NCBI RefSeq assembly: GCF_046630445.1
Contig: NC_092341.1
Location: 288,414,001 to 288,478,000 of the forward strand
Source: Rutidosis leptorrhynchoides
Taxonomy: Eukaryota; Streptophyta; Magnoliopsida; Asterales; Asteraceae
DNA: 64,000 bases
Direction: 5' to 3'
Shown here piece after piece: positions 1 to 11,913 of this stretch. Under the pieces are notes generated by a model. It had not been told where the DNA came from, did not search any database, and saw nothing but the letters and a program-made list of their open reading frames with translations. The position numbers and the translations under genes were made by a program. Position 1 is the first letter of the stretch, and each line of letters starts with the position of its first letter.

Positions 1-1585
1 AGTGCGATAAAATAAACTTGCGATAATTAAAAAGTACGATAATTAAAAGTGCAATTAAATACAATAACAATAAAAATGCGATAATTAGAAGTGCAATTAA
101 ATATAAAATAAAGGAAATTAAATATGAAATAAAAGAATTATGCTTATTTAAACTTCCGTAATCATGATGTTTGACGTGTTGATTTTAGTTTTATGCCCAT
201 GGGTTAATTGTCCTTTGTCCTGGATTATTTAATATGTCCGTCTGGTTTTTGTCCATAACAGTCCATCAATCATAAATATAAAGTGCGAGTGTCCTCGTCA
301 AATTATCCTTATACCCGAAGTTAAATATTCCAACTAATTAGGGATTTAAACTGTAACAAGATTTTAATACTTTGTTTAATAATTACACCAGGATGTCGAC
401 TGAGTGTAACCCAAGATTTTAATATTTTGTTATCAATTATACCAAGTGTCCTTGTACATAATTTCACCCCTGTTTTAATTATTCTAGTGGCTATTAATCC
501 ATTCCCGTGTCCGGTTAAATGAACGATTATTCGTACATATAAATACCCCGCCCATCGTGTCCGATTGAGTGTATATGGTAATTTATAGGGACGCCCAATT
601 GTAAATCTTTATATTAACATTAACAAACTATCATTTAGTTAAACAAATATAAAGCCCATTAATAGCCCATAGTCTAATTTCCACAAGTGTCGTTCTTTTG
701 TCCAAACCCCAATTATGGTACAAAGCCCAATTACCCAATTTTAGTAATTAGCCCAACATCATGATTACTTCGGATTAAATAAGCATAATAATAACTTAGC
801 TACGAGACATTAATGTAAAAAGGTTGAACATAACTTACAATGATTAAAAATAGCGTAGCGTTACACGGACAGAATTTCGACTTACACACTCAAACGATCT
901 CTATCATAAATCTTATTATTATCATAATTTAAAATTAAAATTAAGATTATTGTTATATCTTATTAAGTTAACATTATGATAGAGATATAGAATATAGATA
1001 TTGATAATTGATATTGATAATAGATAGATGGATCGATATATATAGAAATATGATAGAAAAAAGGTAGAAAAGGGTGTCCCTAAAATTGATCGAATACACT
1101 GCCTTTTATAGGCGAATTTTGAAATTGAATTTTCATTTACGACCCCTGAACTATGCTCAATTAACAACTTTTTATTATTTAATATTATTCTTATTATGAA
1201 TTATTTAAATATTATATTTTATTCTTGTGCATAGTTGACTCGTAATTTTTACACCGTTGCTTCGAGCGTTGAGAGTTGACTCATGTCCCGGTTTCGGATT
1301 TTTGAACGTCCTTTCGTACAATTTTATATCGTGTACTTTGCGTTTTGTAACTTGTACTCTTGTCATTTTTAGACGTTCTTTATCAATAATTTGAACCTTT
1401 TTAATTGAATCTTGTACTTTTTAGCTTTTTGGACCTTTCTGTCTTCAATTCGTCGTTTTCGCCTTTTGTCTTCGCACTTATTTAATATAAACGAATATTA
1501 CTTGAAAATGGAACAATTGCAACTAAAATCTTGTCTTTCTTGGGGGATAATGCAATGAAATATGTGTTCATTTTTAGCCTTATCA
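1..1585 (-). mobile_element. Athila-type LTR, partial (window-edge copy)
   Basis: Nearly collinear with the two LTRs of the Athila element at the right of the window; base 1 matches base 44716, so the first ~430 bp of the LTR are outside. It ends in ...TTATCA at 1585, the same terminus as the complete LTR, and is followed by unrelated sequence rather than the element's polypurine tract. It is therefore the outer end of a 5' LTR of a minus-strand element lying left of the window, or a solo LTR. The TATA motif (CTATAAA, minus strand, about 1105-1111) is kept. The stretch on its upstream side (about 1112-1225) has no similarity to the matching part of the 44283 LTR. It is more diverged from both other LTRs than they are from each other. 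Confidence 0.9.
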
Positions 1586-1969
1586 CTAAGTCACAATTAC
1601 AACCTAAATGAGAAGACACGAGTGAGTGATCACCTGTACGGCTGATGAAGCCAACTCGTACGTGTGATGGATGAATCGTATGGGTGAGTCAACAGCAGGG
1701 GTATATAAGTCTTATGTTCTTCATTTTAGGTTAAACCTCTCATTTGTTACACACACTCAGATCTGGTGAGCTCCTCCGATTCTCTCTTAACCCAAATCAC
1801 CCAAGTGGTGAATAATAGCTCTAGGTGTTGATCTAATCACACTTGATTTAGTTGTGGTTTGACTAAATTAATCCAAAAAGCTTAACCTATTCACTAGAGG
1901 GTTTGATTCACTTATTCCATCATTGTGTGAGTTAAATCTGTTGATTTCTAAGTTCCTAGTCATGTTTCA
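1586..1969. other. Unassigned stretch with a promoter-like motif
   Basis: No open frame of note. It holds related short motifs of the form CGTACG/CGTATG followed by GTGA/TGAG at about 1640-1695, then GTATATAAG at about 1701 and a pyrimidine-rich leader-like stretch. This layout resembles the U3/R part of another retrotransposon LTR, but neither end is defined and no second copy is present. It is bounded left by the Athila LTR terminus and right by the truncated E1 element. Confidence 0.3.
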
Positions 1970-2606
1970 TCGCCTTCTATTCTTTCCCCCCAACTCATAT
2001 TTTAAAGTATTCATCAATATGCTCCATCCAGTTCTAATTCTCGATATGCTTCAAACTTTCATATTGGTCATTCTTCTTTTTCATCTACCGCCGGAAGAAT
2101 CTATTTATTTCTAATATACTCTTGGGTTTATAATGTTTCTAGTTCTCCCGTGTCTTTATATTGCTATATGTATCGATATATATGGTTTATAGTTTCTGGT
2201 TTGTCGTTGGGCTTTATATCTTCCCTTATATTTCAAAGTCTCTGCTTCTGTCTTCTATAATCATTGTTATCCACAGTTAATGCTCTCTTTTATTTGCTGC
2301 AATTTATACCCCAATTTCTATTTCAGAGTTTTGTCCTTTCGTTTCTTCTTCTTGCGATTAAGCACCGCTTGAAATGGTCCAGAATTCGCAGATATAAATT
2401 TTGGAATGAACATTGTTAATGTTTTAGGAAGGAAATTGTAATGGCACGATCTTGACTTGTCAAATTACCAGAATACCTTGGAAAAAGCCGAATCATCAAG
2501 AAATATTTTCTTGATATTTTAGAGGTTAAATAGAATACAAGAGTCGTATAACATGACACATGATGATGTTATGATCTGTGAATCATCACATTCCATTTAG
2601 AAACTC

Positions 2607-2669
2607 AGCATGACTTACTGTAATATAATCACGTTGATCAAGTGTCATTATATTATACTAACTCATGCT
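2607..2669 (-). other. Conserved imperfect hairpin in E1
   Basis: AGCATGA... at the left pairs with ...TCATGCT at the right. The arms contain TGTAATATAATCAC and its partner GTGTCATTATATTATA around a TTGATCAA centre, giving a foldable unit of about 63 nt. The same structure is present in E2 at 14736-14798. Role unknown. Confidence 0.6.
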
Positions 2670-3986
2670 TCAGCTCCCAACACTACTTCAAAAAAAATAT
2701 TCCTATTTTAAACTCGAATGTTTCAGAAATTAGAAACTAAAATAGTTTCTTTTATGATGTAATATAGATAGCGCGAAGAGTTAAATGATTTCAGATAAGA
2801 ATAATTAAGAAAATATCTTCAGAAATATGGAGGATATTTATAATGAAAGATACGATGATATCTTAGAATTTCTAATATCAGAGGATGATGAAGAATATTG
2901 TCCGCAGGGGTTTAGAGTCAGGAGCAAGGTATTCGTTAATGACTTCAACAGGTACTGAATCATTTGGATCCTTTGAAGTCAGGTTCAGTCTTTGTGATTT
3001 GTCCACAGCCTCCTTCATACTTTGCTCAATCCGTTTTCCAGTTCCAAAACTTCTCTTTTTCTGCGCTTTGCCAGCATACTATTCATCATTATCAAACTTT
3101 TTACTGTTAAGGTCGTTTTATAGTTTTTGCTGCTTCATCAACATTTCAAGAACTAGTTCGCAGTTCAAGGTGTTTTTCAGAAACTTCTCATTCAAAGTAT
3201 GTAAGTCCAGGAGATAGACGTTGTACGTACACATATAACTGTTGGTGTAGACATGCTACGAGATTCAAAATACTGATTGCTAATTCCCGATGATTCGTAT
3301 AGCAATTCTTGTTACAAGATGCGAATGAGTAAATGATGGGGTTTTGATAGATATAATGATTCTTCGGAAGGTCAAAGATCAGTGAAATTGTGAATAAGTT
3401 TATTGCTAATGTGGTGGAATATGAAAGGTTCCCCAGTAACAATAAAAGAGCACGCATATATATCAGGGTTATAATAAGGTTATGTCGAATGAAGAGTCTA
3501 AGTTGACTTGCTGGAGCTGTAGCAAAACTGACTACTTTGGAAAGGAATTGAAAAGTCATTTTTGCTAATAAATGTCAAAGGATTTGACACAGATCTGTGT
3601 TGAATTATGACTTTGGTTTTGAGAGCTTTTTAAGTACATAACTGTGGGTAATATGTGGTTAAATCATCATCTCGATTGCTCATTATTTGAAGTGTCTTCA
3701 GAAATTTTCGAAGGGTTTGAACACAGATTGTAATCGTTAATATACATTTGATGTTCTAACACAGTTTTGAAGTCAAAGTATAGCTTTGAAAGATGTAAAA
3801 ATCTAAAAGTGATGGTACCGGTTATATTTCGTATTGAATTCTGAGGTTTCAAAATCAGAATATGTAATTGGGTTTGAATGAGTATTGTTGTTTTGATTGC
3901 TATAAAAGAATGTATATTATTGAGAAAGTAAGAAGTATAGTTGATAATTTGCTTAATCAGATTCGAAGAATGTACCATATTAATTG

Positions 3987-3989
<3 letters not shown>

Positions 3990-4043
<54 letters not shown>
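3990..4043. repeat. (TA)n microsatellite
   Basis: Pure TA dinucleotide tract inside E1. The TYR/ILE frames across it are artefacts. Confidence 0.95.
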
Positions 4044-4046
<3 letters not shown>

Positions 4047-4591
4047 GTATTACCTACCCGTTAAAAAAAATTCACAATTAATATTTTGTACAAAAGAATT
4101 TTTATTACAGTCTTTATGAAAATATATATGTATATATTCTCTTCAGATGTAACATAGATTTCAAGGAGTCATTACTAAATTAAACTCATTCGATTTATGG
4201 TTGAAACCAGAATTGAATACTCCCTTGAAGGCTTTAGAGATTACATAAGTATTTCTTCAATAATATTGAAATTATGAATCAATACTTCGTTATTTGTTGA
4301 GATGTGATGTTGGTTTTCGTTAAATTCTTGTGAACTTCGCAAAGTACGAATGATGTTATCTAAAAAGTTTCGGGTACATCGATGATGAAAGTGTAAAATC
4401 AAATATATACTTGATTTATTATGAATTGGAATTTGTTGAATTGCGACAGAGATTGTAGTTAACGATGGTTAAGTTGTTAAGGAAGGATGTACATCTTAGC
4501 ATATTAGTAATATGAATTTAATCGAGTAGTAATTACCCTTATTTAATTCATACATAATAGCTTAGTACGAAAGATTTATTTTGATCTCAAA

Positions 4592-4597
<6 letters not shown>

Positions 4598-4682
<85 letters not shown>
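4598..4682. repeat. (TA)n microsatellite
   Basis: Pure TA tract of about 85 bp inside E1. Confidence 0.95.
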
Positions 4683-4687
<5 letters not shown>

Positions 4688-5206
4688 CATATAATTTCTT
4701 CAGAGGGAATGAGTTAATACTTCATAACTCGTTGATGCAATATACACGTTATTGATTCGTAATGATGTCCACGGTGATTCTTGAACTGACGGAGTTTGTG
4801 ATGTTATAGGTGCTGCTGATTCTGATGACACTGACGGCACTGACTATGATGGTGATGCTACGGTACTGTTGATGCTGTTGGTAAAACAAGTCTAGCTTAT
4901 AAATCACGTATCATTCTTGTCAGGGTTTCTACTCTTCCTTCTATCATTTTGGTTCACTCATCTGATTTCTGGTTAGGGTTATAATAGATAATCTCTAAGA
5001 CTTTTGAGACTACATAATCATCGCAGAATGTTTCTCCAATGAAGTTATGAATCAACACTTCATCGTTTGTTGTTGTTGGTATTCCTTGGTATTTACAGGG
5101 CGTATGACATTGGTGCTCGTGGGACAGATTGTAAAGTTGAAGTTTACGATGTGATTGTGGTTGGGGGTGGTAATGGTACTGTTGGCGTTGATGATGGTGG
5201 TACTGG

Positions 5207-5650
5207 TTATGCTGCTGGTGCTGCTGCTGGTGTTTGTAATCCTTGCACCATATTCTCCAAAGCCAGTACCCGAGCGCGAAGTTCGTTGACTTCTTCTATT
5301 ACACCGGGGTGATTGTCGGTTCGGACGAGCGGATAAATAAAATCTAGAATTTGATGTAGTATATAATCGTGACGAGATACTCTGTAAATGAGAGAGAAAA
5401 TGGTGTTTCGGATTGGTTCGCCGGTAAGTGCTTCAGGTTCTTCGCCAAGAGGGCAATGTGGTGGATGGAAGGGATCACCTTCTTCTTGTCTCCAATGATT
5501 GAGAAGGCTACGAACCCATCCCCAATTCATCCAAAATAGATGATGGCTGATTGGTTGATCCATTCCGGTCACACTGCTTTCGGAGCTTGAATGAGATTCC
5601 ATTTCGGAATCCGAGTGACTTGAACTGATGACGAATTCCATTTCGTACAA
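5207..5650 (-). CDS. E1 first ORF, orphan gag-position protein
   Basis: Frame of 147 codons, the first one downstream of the E1 primer-binding site. It is closely similar to the E2 frame at 11914-12285, sharing MDQPISHHLFWMNWGW, a GEEPEALTGEPIRNTIFSLI segment and an LDFIYPLVRTDNHPGV segment. An acidic Ser/Glu-rich N-terminus is followed by a Trp-rich core, then a heptad-like stretch (EVNELRARVLALENMVQ, about residues 118-134) and an Ala/Pro tail. Its position is that of gag, but I see no recognisable capsid motif or zinc knuckle. Function unknown; it belongs to a fossil element. Confidence 0.55.
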   Translation of the reverse strand: MYEMEFVISSSHSDSEMESHSSSESSVTGMDQPISHHLFWMNWGWVRSLLNHWRQEEGDPFHPPHCPLGEEPEALTGEPIRNTIFSLIYRVSRHDYILHQILDFIYPLVRTDNHPGVIEEVNELRARVLALENMVQGLQTPAAAPAA

Positions 5651-7729
5651 TTGGATAAAGGATTTTTCAATATGAAATGATTTTGGCTAACGGATGATAT
5701 TCTAATTACATAGAATATCCATATATAGAGACCAAAAGATTTCGTAGATTACGGAGGAATTTGCGGGATATGTCAGGCAAAGTTTAAAGTAACAGATACG
5801 ATAAGATATGATTTAGCAGATACGCTAAGATATGAATTTTGTCTATACACTACTCATGTAATTAATGTAGCAAGACGTGTCTAGACTAATAACGATAAGC
5901 CGGTAATTTCCTAAGGATGATAAGCAGATGATTTCCGACTAGAAATGATAAGCAAAACTTTTAAAATGCAGACACGGTCGAAGTCCAGACCCACTAATGC
6001 ATCCTAACGACTTATCAGTTAGACACACTAATGCAGACCTGGTTCGCTAAGACCACCGCTCTAATACCAACTGAAAGGACCCGTTCATATACATTATAAA
6101 CGATTCACAATAGTTGATTACATCGCGAGGTATTTGACCTCTATATGATACATTTTACAAACATTGCATTCGTTTTTAAAAAACAAACTTTCTTTACATC
6201 GAAAATTGACAGGCATGCATACCTTTTCATAATATCCACTATCCAACTATAAATTGACTTAATAATAATATTTGATGAACTCAATGACTCGAATGCAACG
6301 TTCTTCGATAATGCCATGAAAGACTCCAAATAATATCTTAAAAATGAGCAAATGAACAGCGGAAGATTTCTTTAACACTTGAGAATAAACATGCTTTAAA
6401 GTGTCAACCAAAAAGTTGGTGAGTTCATTAGTTTATCATACTCGATTATTTTCATCATTTTAATAGACCACAAGAATTTCATTTTCAGTTCTCATAAATA
6501 TACGTCTTATGCATAGAGACAAAAATATCATTCATATGGATTGAACACCTGGTAACCGACATTAATAAGATGCATATAAGAATATCCCCTATCATTCCGG
6601 GAAATCCTTCGGACATGATATAAACGAATTCGAAGTACTAAAGCATCCGGTACTTGGGATGGGGTTTGTTAGGCCCAATAGATCTATCTTTAGGATTCGC
6701 GTCAATTAGTAGATCGGTTTACTAATTCTTAGGCTACCAAGCACAAGGGGCATATTCGGCTTCGATCATTCACCCATATAATGTAGTTTCAATTACTTGT
6801 GTCTATTTTGTAAAACATTTATAAAAATTGCGCATGTATTCTCAGCCTAAAAATATAAAGGGTAAAAAGGTAAATGAAACTCACCATATTGTATTTCGTA
6901 GTAAAAATACATATAACGTCATTGAACAAGTGCAGGGTTGGCCTCGGATTCACGAACCTAAATTAATTATATATATATTCATATGTTGGTCAATATTTGT
7001 CTAACAAATTAGGTCAAGTCATAGTGTATCACAACCCTAATGCTCGAGACTAATATGCAAAGGTCACAAAAATCAATTTGACTCAAAATGATTTCCAAAA
7101 TTTATACATGATTATAATATAACTTGAATATCGTCGTTTATATATTTAATATTTTTAAAAGTCATTTGTTAATAAAATTTATATTTAAAATTTGTATATG
7201 ATAAAAATATACTTTTATATATCTTAAGTAAATAAATTTATAAAGTTCATTTAATATCATAGAAATATAATAATAGGTATTATTTATGTAATTATATTAC
7301 GTGTAATAAAATATCTTTGTATTACATTTTTATTTGATAAAATAATTTCGATAATAACAATAATAATTATAAGTTGTATTATTTTGTAATAATAGTTATT
7401 CTTATTCTGCTAATAAAATATCTATATTTATATTTACTAAAAATGATATTAAAATGATAATTTTTATTAATAATAGTACTAAGCTGATAATAATAATGAT
7501 ATTTATAATAACAATGATATTTCTATTAAAAATAATAATTTTAGTAAAAATGATAGTTTTAATATTAATAATTCTTTTAATAATAAAAAAATGATAAAAA
7601 TAATAAGAACGATAATTTTATCTAATTCAATATCTTACAATATTTTAATTTCATCATGATACTTATACTCATTATTTCCTAATCAATTTGTACAATATCT
7701 TTTAGTCGTCTTTTATATCGCATTCATAA

Positions 7730-8050
7730 TAATGATAATAATATTAGTCATAATAGTTAGATGATACTAATATCAATTTTTAATGATATTAATACTAATA
7801 ATAATTATTATAATAATAACATTAATGATAATACTAATAATTATTTTAATGATAATAATAATAAAAATATTAATCATAATGAGAATATTAATAATGAGAA
7901 TAATATTAATAATAATAATAACAATAAAAATTCTTTTACTAATTATACTTATATTAAAAATGATAATATTATTAATCATAATAATAATAATAATTAATAG
8001 ATAAAAAATAGTAACGACGATAATAACGACGATAGTAATAATAATCATTT
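7730..8050. repeat. Low-complexity AAT/ATT-rich block
   Basis: Dense ATAATA/TAATAA runs inside the E1 LTR segment that E2 lacks. Open frames of Asn or Ile runs on both strands are by-products of the composition. Confidence 0.85.
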
Positions 8051-8654
8051 TAACAATAATACTAAAATTCAGTTGACTATAATTTTTAATCTGTTCATCT
8101 AAATCATTCGAGTTCTAAATGAAAAGTTCTTAATTTTTCGCTAGCTTTCCAACGACATGCATATCTTATACCTTATCTCAACCGCATACGTAACTAATTC
8201 AGGATTCAACATATCCTATCTAATGGCAATATCAAAAGTACAAGCATGCATAATCCTATATTCTCGAGCACTAGTCAGGAATATACTAATAATATATAAA
8301 AGTTAAGTTATGAGTGCTCACGTATCAATATTGAGATTCAATATTGCAGGAAAGGTACGTAGACGCAACAGAGATGATAAACACTAGTTTGACTCACGAG
8401 CAATACTCCCGAACCATACCCATAACCTCCATAGCTATAACCCATAATTTCCTTAGCTCTATCCCGTTCGAAAAACAATTTTGAAATCACTCGGACAGCA
8501 CTCCGTCGTAATATTTTATGTATACTAATAATATCTTGAAATAATACGGAGTAAATATATATATGTAAATCGATTGAGAGAGTTTAGAGAAAAATATTTT
8601 CAAGTTTCTATGAAATAATGAAACCTATTGAATTCTATTTATAATAGACTTTTA

Positions 8655-8822
8655 AATTATTAAAGTAAATTATTAAAGTATGAATTATTAAAGTGAATTA
8701 TTAAAGTATAAATTATTAATGTGAATTATTAAAGTATGAATTATTAAAGTGAATTATTAAAGTATGAATTATTAAAGTGAATTATTAAAGTATGAATTAT
8801 TAAAGTGAATTATTAAAGTTAA
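8655..8822. repeat. Tandem array of GAATTATTAAAGT units in E1 LTR
   Basis: Alternating GAATTATTAAAGT and ATGAATTATTAAAGT units, next to the TATA region of the E1 LTR. The inverted equivalents in E2 are at about 10085-10313 and 16531-16755. Confidence 0.85.
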
Positions 8823-9336
8823 AGTAAAGTAAAAATAAAATAAAGGTAAAGTTTAAGTATAGTAAAAGTAGAAAACTATGTACATATAATACGCGTATAA
8901 ATATATATAATATTAATTTAAATCGTTATATATATTTAATAAAACAAAATATAAATATCGTTATCTTTATCATACTGGTTAAGTAATGAGTTGTCAAAAG
9001 TGGTTCTAGATATTTATAAAAGTTATATACGTTTTAATAATAAAGTTCTTTTTAAACTGAAAATGTTTTTGTACGTTTGAAACTAAATCAAATAAATATG
9101 ATAATTTTGTTTTCCAAAACTAAATATATTTAAGAATCATTTTGTTTAAAGGTTAAAATAATGGAAATCGTTATATTATAAAACGTTTTAGAAAAGTAGA
9201 ATCATATATATTCATAATAGGTTTCAAGTTTTTTAAATTACAGTCTGTTGGTGAAGTATGCGATAAAGTCCAAAGGTTAAATAAACGTATGAAATTATTT
9301 TAATGAAAAATGTCGAGTTACATAACTTGTCGATAT

Positions 9337-9341
9337 CCAAC
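9337..9341. repeat. E2 target-site duplication, left copy (CCAAC)
   Basis: CCAAC immediately precedes the TG of the E2 5' LTR; the same five bases immediately follow the CA end of the 3' LTR at 18001-18005. Confidence 0.9.
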
Positions 9342-10084
9342 TGTGACGACCCGGAAATTTCCGACCAAATTTAAACTTTAATCTTTATATTATCCCGACA
9401 CGATAAGCAAAGTTTGTTAAGTTAAATCTCAAGAATTTTAAACTGTGTTCATACATTCATTATAACCTCGACCAAATTCCGACGATTCACGAACCGTTAT
9501 ATATAAATAGATATGTATATGTATATATATATTATAACTTGAGAATATTAATAAAATATTAAACGTATAATACTTTACACGAACGTATTTGTATCAATAT
9601 GATTTTCGACGAAATTAAAAAAATATATATTAAATGATTGAATTATCAGAAACATTGAATTATGATTACAAGTCTCTGTTGAGAGGTCCACTATGATTTG
9701 AGAAAATCTATTCCTCTTAACGATATTTAGAATAATTTGTAAAGCTATTTATAAATAAAAACAAAAAGTGTCATTTACGAAAGTTAAACAAAAGTTAGTG
9801 GAGAATTGGTTTCCATAATATTCTATTAATCTATTTTCAAACGTACAAAGACGTTTTTAGTTTAAAAAGAACTTTATTATTAAAACGTATATAACTTTTA
9901 TAAATATCTGGAATCACTTTTGACAACTCATTACTTAACCAGTATAATAAATATAACGATATTTATATTTTATTTCATTAAATATATATAACGATTTAAA
10001 TTAATATTATATATATTTATACGCGTATTATACATACATAGTTTTTATACTTTTACTATACTTTAACTTTACCTTTACTTTACT

Positions 10085-10313
10085 TTAACTTTAATAATTC
10101 ACTTTAATAATTCATACTTTAATAATTCACTTTAATAATTCATACTTTAATAATTCACTTTAATAATTTATACTTTAATAATTCACTTTAATAATTCATA
10201 CTTTAATAATTTACTTTAATAATTCATACTTTAATAATTTACTTTAATAATTCATACTTTAATAATTTACTTTAATAATTCATACTTTAATAATTTACTT
10301 TAATAATTCAAAA
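10085..10313. repeat. Tandem array beside the TATA box, E2 5' LTR
   Basis: Units of about 13-15 bp of the form CTTTAATAATTCA alternate between CAC-, CAT- and TTAC-spaced variants. The array ends just before AAAAATCTATTATAAATAG. The order of variants differs from that in the 3' LTR although total array length is similar. Confidence 0.85.
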
Positions 10314-10392
10314 ATCTATTATAAATAGAATTCAATAGGTTTCATTATTTCATAGAAACCTAAAAATATATTTGTCTAAACTCTCTCAATCA

Positions 10393-10397
<5 letters not shown>

Positions 10398-10443
<46 letters not shown>
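10398..10443. repeat. (TA)n microsatellite
   Basis: TA tract downstream of the LTR TATA box; the matching tract in the 3' LTR is about 30 bp longer and accounts for most of the LTR length difference. Confidence 0.9.
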
Positions 10444-10447
<4 letters not shown>

Positions 10448-11527
10448 CTCTGTATTATTTCAAGATATTATTAGTATACATAAAATATTACGACGGAGTG
10501 CTGTCCGAGTGATTTCAAAATAGTTTTTTTTGAATGAGTCGAAGCTAAGGAAATTATGGGTTATAGCTATGGAGGTGATGGGTATGGTTCATGGGTATGC
10601 TCGTGAGGTCAATCTAGTGTTTATCATCTCCGTTACGTCTACGTACTTTCCTGCAATATTGAATCTCAATATTGATACGTTCGTGAATCCGAGGCCAACC
10701 TTGCACTTGTTAAATGACGTTATATGTATTTTTACTACGAAATACAGTATGGTGAGTTTCATTTGCTCCCTTTTATATATATTTTTGGGACTGAGAATAC
10801 ATGCGCTGTTTTTATAAATGATTTACAAAATAGACACAAGTACTAAAACTAATTCTACGTGGGTTTAAACCAGAAATATACCCTTAGCTTGGTAACATTA
10901 AACTACTTGTCTATGTACGGTAGGCGCGAATCCTAAAGATAGATCTATTGGGCCTGACAAACCCCATCCTGACTATGGGATGCTTTAGTACTTCGAGGTT
11001 ATTTTAAACACACCTGATCTGGTGTACTTCAGAGGGTAAAACATGAACGTTAAGGCTTGTTACCGGGTGCCTACAACTTATAGAATACTTTTATACACTT
11101 GCGAGTGTACATATATTTATAAACGGAAATTTTGTGGTCGATTAATATATTGAAATGATTGTTATGATAAACCTATGAACTCACCAACCTTTTGGTTGAC
11201 ACTTTAAAACATGTTTATTCTCAGGTATTAAAGAAATCTTTCGCTGTGCATTAGCTCATTTTAAGGACATTACTTGGAGTCATTCATGGCATATTTTGAA
11301 AGACGTTGCATTCGAGTCATTGAGTTCATCAAGATTATTATTAAGCCAATTATAGTTAGATGTATTATGAAATGGTGTGCATGCCGTCAACTTTCGTTGT
11401 AAAGAAAGTTTATCTTTTAAAAAAAGAATGCAATGTTTGTAAAATGTATCATATAGAGGTCAAATACCTCGCGATGTAATCAACTATTGTGAATCGTTTA
11501 TAATGTATATGAACGGGTCCTTTCAGT

Positions 11528-11539
11528 TGGTATCAGAGC
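11528..11539 (+). other. E2 primer-binding site
   Basis: TGGTATCAGAGC, two bases inside the 5' LTR terminus, is complementary to the 3' end of plant initiator tRNA-Met, the usual primer for many Ty3/gypsy and copia elements. Confidence 0.9.
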
Positions 11540-11913
11540 GGTGGTCTTAGCGAACCAGGTCTGCATTAGTGTGTCTAACTGATAGTCGTTAGGATGCATT
11601 AGTGAGTCTGGACTTCGACCGTGTCTGCATGTCAAAAGTTTTGCTCATCATTTTTGTCAGAAATTACCTGCTTATCATTCTTAGTCTAGACACATCTTAT
11701 TGCATTGATTGCATGAATAGTGTATAGACAAAATTCATATCTTAGCGTATCTGCTAATTCATATCTTAGCGTATCTGTTACTGTAAACTTTGCCAGACAT
11801 ATTCCGTAAATTCCTCCGTAATCTACGAAACCTTTTGCTCTATATAATTAGAATACCACCCGATAGTCGGAAAATCATTTCATATCGAAAAATTCTTTAT
11901 TCAATCGTACAAA

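Larger units (their letters stand above)
1970..6071 (-). mobile_element. E1: internal region of a truncated non-autonomous LTR element
   Basis: Inverted copy of the E2 internal region (11526-15420), recognisable along its whole length. The primer-binding-site side is at 6054-6071, next to the 5' LTR. No reverse transcriptase, RNase H or integrase is visible, so this is a LARD-like non-autonomous relative of Ty3/gypsy elements. The 3' LTR and polypurine end are absent: homology stops near 1970. It is clearly more diverged from E2 than E2's two LTRs are from each other, so it is the older of the pair. Two (TA)n tracts lie inside. Confidence 0.8.
6072..9341 (-). mobile_element. E1 5' LTR, first part (interrupted by E2)
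   Basis: On the minus strand the LTR ends ...GGGTCCTTTCA at 6072, directly beside the primer-binding side. Similarity to the E2 LTR (inverted) runs along most of it, except for about 1.36 kb (roughly 6960-8320) that is absent from both E2 LTRs. A TATAAATAG-type box on the minus strand lies near 8637-8647, beside an array of GAATTATTAAAGT units. The LTR is interrupted at 9341 by E2 and resumes at 18006. The total LTR would be about 3.7 kb, similar to the solo LTR at 56379-59719. Confidence 0.8.
9342..11525 (+). repeat. E2 5' LTR
   Basis: About 2184 bp, TG...CA. TATAAATAG lies at about 10319-10327 (plus strand), directly downstream of a TTTAATAATTCA-type array and upstream of a (TA)n tract. 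The segment near 10530-10700 is repeated exactly in the 3' LTR. Confidence 0.92.

Noticed and set aside
3868-4119. Frame with a long Tyr-Ile repeat (also at 50557-50904)
   Set aside because: Translation of (TA)n microsatellites.
7761-8048. Overlapping frames encoding poly-Asn and poly-Ile
   Set aside because: By-products of AAT/ATA-rich low-complexity DNA inside the E1 LTR; no codon-usage or domain signal.
8655-8822. Regularly spaced repeats resembling a CRISPR array
   Set aside because: Contiguous tandem units without unique spacers, in an LTR of a plant genome.
10530-10817. 95-codon frame, repeated identically at 17006-17293
   Set aside because: The repetition only reflects the two E2 LTRs; the frame lies in LTR sequence and the E1 LTR equivalent does not keep it.
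11528-11539. tRNA-Met-like sequence
   Set aside because: Only the primer-binding complement of a retrotransposon; no tRNA cloverleaf. No tRNA or rRNA gene was seen in the window.
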